From positions 1 through 32,433 of the forward strand of contig JAAUUD010000007.1 in the NCBI GenBank assembly GCA_012031655.1: a DNA stretch of 32,433 nucleotides. The letters are read 5' to 3'. A program made the translations under genes and the position numbers. This document shows positions 28,760 through 32,433 of the stretch, piece after piece; positions within the stretch are counted from its first letter, which is position 1, and each line of letters opens with the position of its first letter. The notes under the pieces are model-generated. The model had not been told where the DNA came from and ran no database searches. It was given only the letters and a program-made list of their open reading frames with translations. Origin of the DNA: Anaerolineae bacterium (GTDB taxonomy: Bacteria > Chloroflexota > Anaerolineae > Aggregatilineales > J027).

Positions 28760-29171
28760 GCGCGGCCCGGATGCCTGCATCGATGCCGTGGGCATGGAGG
28801 CACACGGCGAGGGCATTGGCTATGCAGTGGATGGTGTGAAGCAGACTTTGCGCATCCACACGGACCGGGGTACGGCCCTGCCTGAGGCCATTGTGGCCTG
28901 CCGCAAAGGGGGCACCTTCTCTATCCTGGGTGTGTATGGCGTGCTGGATAGCTTTCCGTTGGGCGTCATCATGAACCGGGGCCTGACCGTCCGCACCGCA
29001 CAGCAACACGGCCAGAAGTACTTGCCGCGCCTGCTGGAGCATGCCCAGGCCGGGGAGTGGGACCCCACCTTTCTGGTGACGCGGCGCTTCTCGCTGGAAG
29101 AAGCGCCGCGTGGCTACGAGATGTTCAAAACCAAGGAAGACGGCTGCGTGCGCGCGGTCTTTGTCCCCTGA
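28760..29171 (+). pseudogene. Zn-dependent MDR (formaldehyde dehydrogenase-like) C-terminal fragment
   Basis: PDACIDAVGMEAHGEG...ACRKGGTFSILGVYGVLDSFPLGVIMNRGLTVRTAQQHGQKYLPRLLEHAQAGEWDPTFLVTRRFSLEEAPRGYEMFKTKEDGCVRAVFVP; catalytic N-terminal half missing. Confidence 0.75.
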
Positions 29172-29272
29172 ACCATCCTGCCTGGCGCGGGCTTGTTGCT
29201 GGCCCGTGCCATCGCTACAATACAAGCGCTGTTAGTGAGAGGGCCGCAGCGATCTTTATTCAACGGAACTGG

Positions 29273-30819
29273 GTGCAAGGGGGCTTTAGTGCCGCCTGCC
29301 TGATCCTGATCTTTAATCTGCTGTTCACTGGCAATGCAGCCACCAACGCTGCTGTCTTCAGTGGAACCCGTTTGTTGGCTCTGGTGGGGCTGGCCCTGCT
29401 GTTGCTGAGCGGCAACTTTCTGGCCCGCTGGTTGCCAGCGCGCTGGCAGCTTCCCCTGCTGGCCTATCATGGGGTGTTGCTGGCCCTGACGGGGTGGGTC
29501 GCCAGCCTGTTTTACCTCAATTGGTCCGCTTATCCCTTGCGGACACCCATAGAACGGTTTGCGCTCTTCCTGAGTAGTGCTGTGATCTGGGGCGCGTGGG
29601 TGCTGGCGGCTGAGGATCGGCGGCGCCTGGTGATGCGAGCCACGCCGTGGGTGGGTCTTGTTGGCATCTCGCTGTTCTCGGTGGAAGCAGGCTTGCGCGC
29701 TTACCTCGCCGAGGACCTTAGCGTGGCGGAAACTGCACCCTACCGCGTTAATCGGCCTAATCTTGCCCTGCAATTTGAGGCACAGGAAGGGGTGTTGCCG
29801 GGCGTGGAAGGGCGGACACGCTTTTCCACCGATGCGCTTGGGCTTCGGGGCAGTGCGCTCCCGGAAGCAGGAGACGCGCTTCGCATCCTGGCTATTGGAG
29901 GCAGCACCACGGAATCGCTCTATGTGGATGATGCCGACGCCTGGCCGCACCGCCTGGAGCGGATCGCACAAGCGGAAGGACAGGCCGTGTGGGTGGGCAA
30001 TGCGGGGCGCTCTGGCCACAACAGCCTGCATCATTTTGTGACCCTCTATTATATCGCGCCACAGATTGCCGCAGACGTGGTCCTGATGCTGGTTGGCGTC
30101 AATGACATGACGCCTTTTCTGCGCTCAGGAAATGCGCAGGCGATGCCGCTGATTACCGAGGTGACGCGCTTGCCCGGTGCGATGGATGGGCTGGCCAGCC
30201 GAACATTTTACGCAGACCCCGCCACCCAGGAGCGCCTCACGGACCTGGATGGCGCCTGGCCTTGCTGGAATATCCGTTGGACTGGCTCGCGGGATCGGAT
30301 GAACTGGCTGAAGCAGAAGGGGCGCAGGGGGTGCAGGTTGCGGCACAAGGCTACGCGGAGCGACGGCTTGCCTGGCAGCAGGCCCCGCTGGAACTGGAAA
30401 ACATGCCGCAAGACCTGCCCACCGCCCTGGGGCGCTATCGCCAAAACCTGATAGCCCTGGTAGAAGAAGCCGCCCGGCTGGACGTTAGGCTGGTTTTTGT
30501 GACGCAACCAGCGGTCTGGTCGCCAGCGCTGCCCGAGGTTTTCTGGCACAACCTCTGGTTGATGTACAAGGGAAGTCGGGATACGCCGTATGGGCGCTAT
30601 TCCCCGGCGATCTCTGCGGACCTGATGACCGCCTACAACGGGGTGGTCCTGGATGTTTGCCAGGCGTACACGCTGGTTTGTGTGGATGCCAGCGCCCTCA
30701 ATGGCGAAGTTGCTTACTTTTATGACGATGTTCATCTGAATAGCGCTGGGTCGCATGCGCTCGCGGCGGTGATCTGGCAGACGCTTGAGCCAGTTCTGGC
30801 AACTGAAAAGGCCGGGTGA
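29273..30819 (+). CDS. SGNH/GDSL hydrolase-type protein with N-terminal TM helices (one frameshift; start uncertain)
   Basis: ILAIGGSTTESLYVDDADAWPHRLE, GNAGRSGHNS, GVNDM, YDDVHLNSAGSHALA. C missing near 30254 gives DLDGALALLEYPLDWLAG. Confidence 0.8.
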
Positions 30820-30906
30820 AGCGGCGCAGGTTGCCTATCGAGTGCCTGGGGATGCTTGGCGCGCTTGTGGTTGGCGAACCGGGTCACCTTTTGGCCTAAA
30901 GCGGCG

Positions 30907-31780
30907 CTAGTCCCCGGCGGGCAGCAGCAGGTTAAGCAAGGGGTTGGGGAAGCGCCGCACCAGCGTCAGCGCAAAGAAAGTCTCGACCAGGCCCGGCAAC
31001 GCGGCCACCTCCACCAGCCAGCCCGCGTCCAGTTCATCTTTGACCACAATCGGCGGCACCACCGCCAGCCCGCGATGTTCCCGGGCCACCAGCCGCAACA
31101 TGGCCATGTCGTCCACCTCCGCCACGATGTGCGGACGCAGCCCCAGGCGGCTCACCAGCGCATCAAAGCCACTACGGATGCTCGATTCTGGCGCCGGGAC
31201 CACCAGCGGCTCGTTTGCCAGCAGTACCTCTAGCGGGAGGTGCCCCCGCGCGGGCACCGGATGCCCGATCAGGCTCACGGCTTGTGTGTCGATGGCATGG
31301 GCCACCCAGCGCGTCCCCGCCTCGCGCAGCGGAACCGCATTCGAGAGCACCACATCCCAATTGATAGGCTTCCAGGCTATGGAGCAGTTCATCCAGCCGC
31401 CCGGAACGCATCACCACCTCGACCCCCTCCGCCGCCAGCGAAGGCGCCAGAAATTGCAATTGAAAGTTGCGCGAGAGCGTGGCCAGCGCACCCACGCGCA
31501 ACCCCTGCCGCCGGGGCTGTTCCAGCTCGCCCAGTGTGCCCAGCAATTCCTCGCCCGTGGAAAAGATCGCGTCGGCAAAGTCCAGCGCGATCCGCCCGGC
31601 TTCCGTCAGGACCAGCCGGCGGCCTGTGCGCTCAAAAAGCGGCTGGCCCAGAAAGCCCTCCAGGGCGCTGATCTGCATGGAAAGTGCCGACTGTGACAGG
31701 TTGATTTTCTGCGCGGCGCGTGTCAGGTTGCCCTCGTGGGCCACGATCCAGAAGTAGCGCAGGTGGTGGTAGTTGAGCAT
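30907..31780 (-). CDS. LysR-family regulator, NhaR-like (one frameshift)
   Basis: MLNYHHLRYFWIVAHEGNLTRAAQKINLSQSALSMQISALEGFLGQPLFERTGRRLVLTEAGRIALDFADAIFSTGEELLGTL. Removing an extra G near 31356 gives LHSLEAYQLDVVLSNAVPL. Confidence 0.9.
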
Positions 31781-31816
31781 CGCCTTATTCTACAAAACAG
31801 AACGATAATGTCAAAA

Positions 31817-31841
31817 GCCTATATTTTTCAGATCGATAGGC
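31817..31841. promoter_or_regulatory. Candidate LysR-type operator
   Basis: GCCTAT-N13-ATAGGC between the divergent LysR and NuoL-like genes. Confidence 0.55.
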
Positions 31842-31890
31842 GTATGGTACCCTAGGGGTCTTCCTGAACAAGCGGAGATGGACGTGCGCT

Positions 31891-32433
31891 ATGGATGGTG
31901 TAACCACAACTTCCCTGGTGTTGCTGGCCTATCTGGCGCCGCTGGCGCTGGTCCTGCTGCCCTATAGCGGTGGGCGCTCGCCCGTGGCGGTCTTTCAGCG
32001 GAGCCGCTGGGCGGCTTTTGGGGCGCTGGGGCTGGCGCTGCTAGCGGGCCTGGCTGTGTTGACCTCCGGCCCTTTGCGCAGCCCGTTGCTGGGCCTGGGT
32101 GGGGTGGGGCTGGTGCTGCGCCTGGATGCCCTGAGCGTGATCCTGGTTGGACTGGTGGCCTTTCTGGGCGTTTTGCTGGTGCAGTTCAGCCGCAATTACC
32201 TGGATGGCGACCCGCGCCAGGCGATCTTTTTGCGCCGACTGGCCCTGACCCTGGCGTCTGTGCTGTTCTTCGTGACAGCCGGCACCTGGGGCAGTTGGTG
32301 CTGGGTTGGGTGGGGACCAGCCTGGCGCTGCATCAACTGCTGGTGTTCTACCCCGGAGCGCGCGCGGCCACCCTGGCGGCCCGCAAAAAGTTCCTGGCGG
32401 CGCGGCTGGGCGACCTGGCCTTGATGGCGGCGG
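31891..32433 (+). CDS. NuoL/MrpA-like proton-conducting membrane subunit, DabB-like (partial; one frameshift)
   Basis: LVLRLDALSVILVGLVAFLGVLLVQFSRNYLDGDPRQAIFLRRLALTLASVLFFVTAG; A missing near 32290 gives NLGQLVLGWVGTSLALHQLLVFYPGARAATLAARKKFLAARLGDLALMAA. Confidence 0.75.

Noticed and set aside
29114-30034. 306-aa - strand ORF
   Set aside because: Antisense to the SGNH hydrolase motifs; no recognisable domain.
1-32433. CRISPR array, tRNA, rRNA or prophage
   Set aside because: No regularly spaced repeats, no tRNA cloverleaf or rRNA signature and no phage structural proteins were recognised by eye; a tRNAscan/minced run would settle this.

Overview
GC-rich, Chloroflexota-like accessory region (taxonomy inferred from protein style only). 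Most recognisable genes are broken by single-base indels, usually in short homopolymers. I merged the ORF pieces where conserved motifs continue in another frame. Main content, left to right: SH3b protein 3' end; histidine-kinase remnant; Ser/Thr kinase-AAA-TPR protein (-); DUF2071 protein (-); MDR dehydrogenase plus sugar ABC permeases and substrate-binding protein (-); short UvrA-like ABC ATPase (+); glycosyltransferase/nucleotide-sugar dehydrogenase remnant; an HTH-like protein preceded by an unlisted 45-aa secreted-type micropeptide (-); TPR/wHTH regulator (-); 2Fe-2S ferredoxin-like protein (-); TetR plus membrane protein (+) with a clear promoter and operator; a decayed mercury-resistance cluster (merR fragment, CopZ-like metallochaperone, merF with an in-frame stop, merA 5' stub); two RibD/DHFR-like reductases and a VOC protein; IS630-like HTH remnant (-); MalT-like LuxR regulator, small ORF and quinone-oxidoreductase-like MDR (+); VOC protein (-); divergent Wzt/Wzm-type polysaccharide ABC exporter; truncated MDR; SGNH hydrolase; NhaR-like LysR (-) divergent from a NuoL/DabB-like gene cut by the window edge. 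The best candidate for something undescribed is the micropeptide (MSKRIKRAVIALIIALVLVAAPAYGASNAEAGVNSTAPVQSCGGC) tightly coupled to the HTH-like gene and located just downstream of a TPR regulator. No tRNA, rRNA or CRISPR array was recognised.
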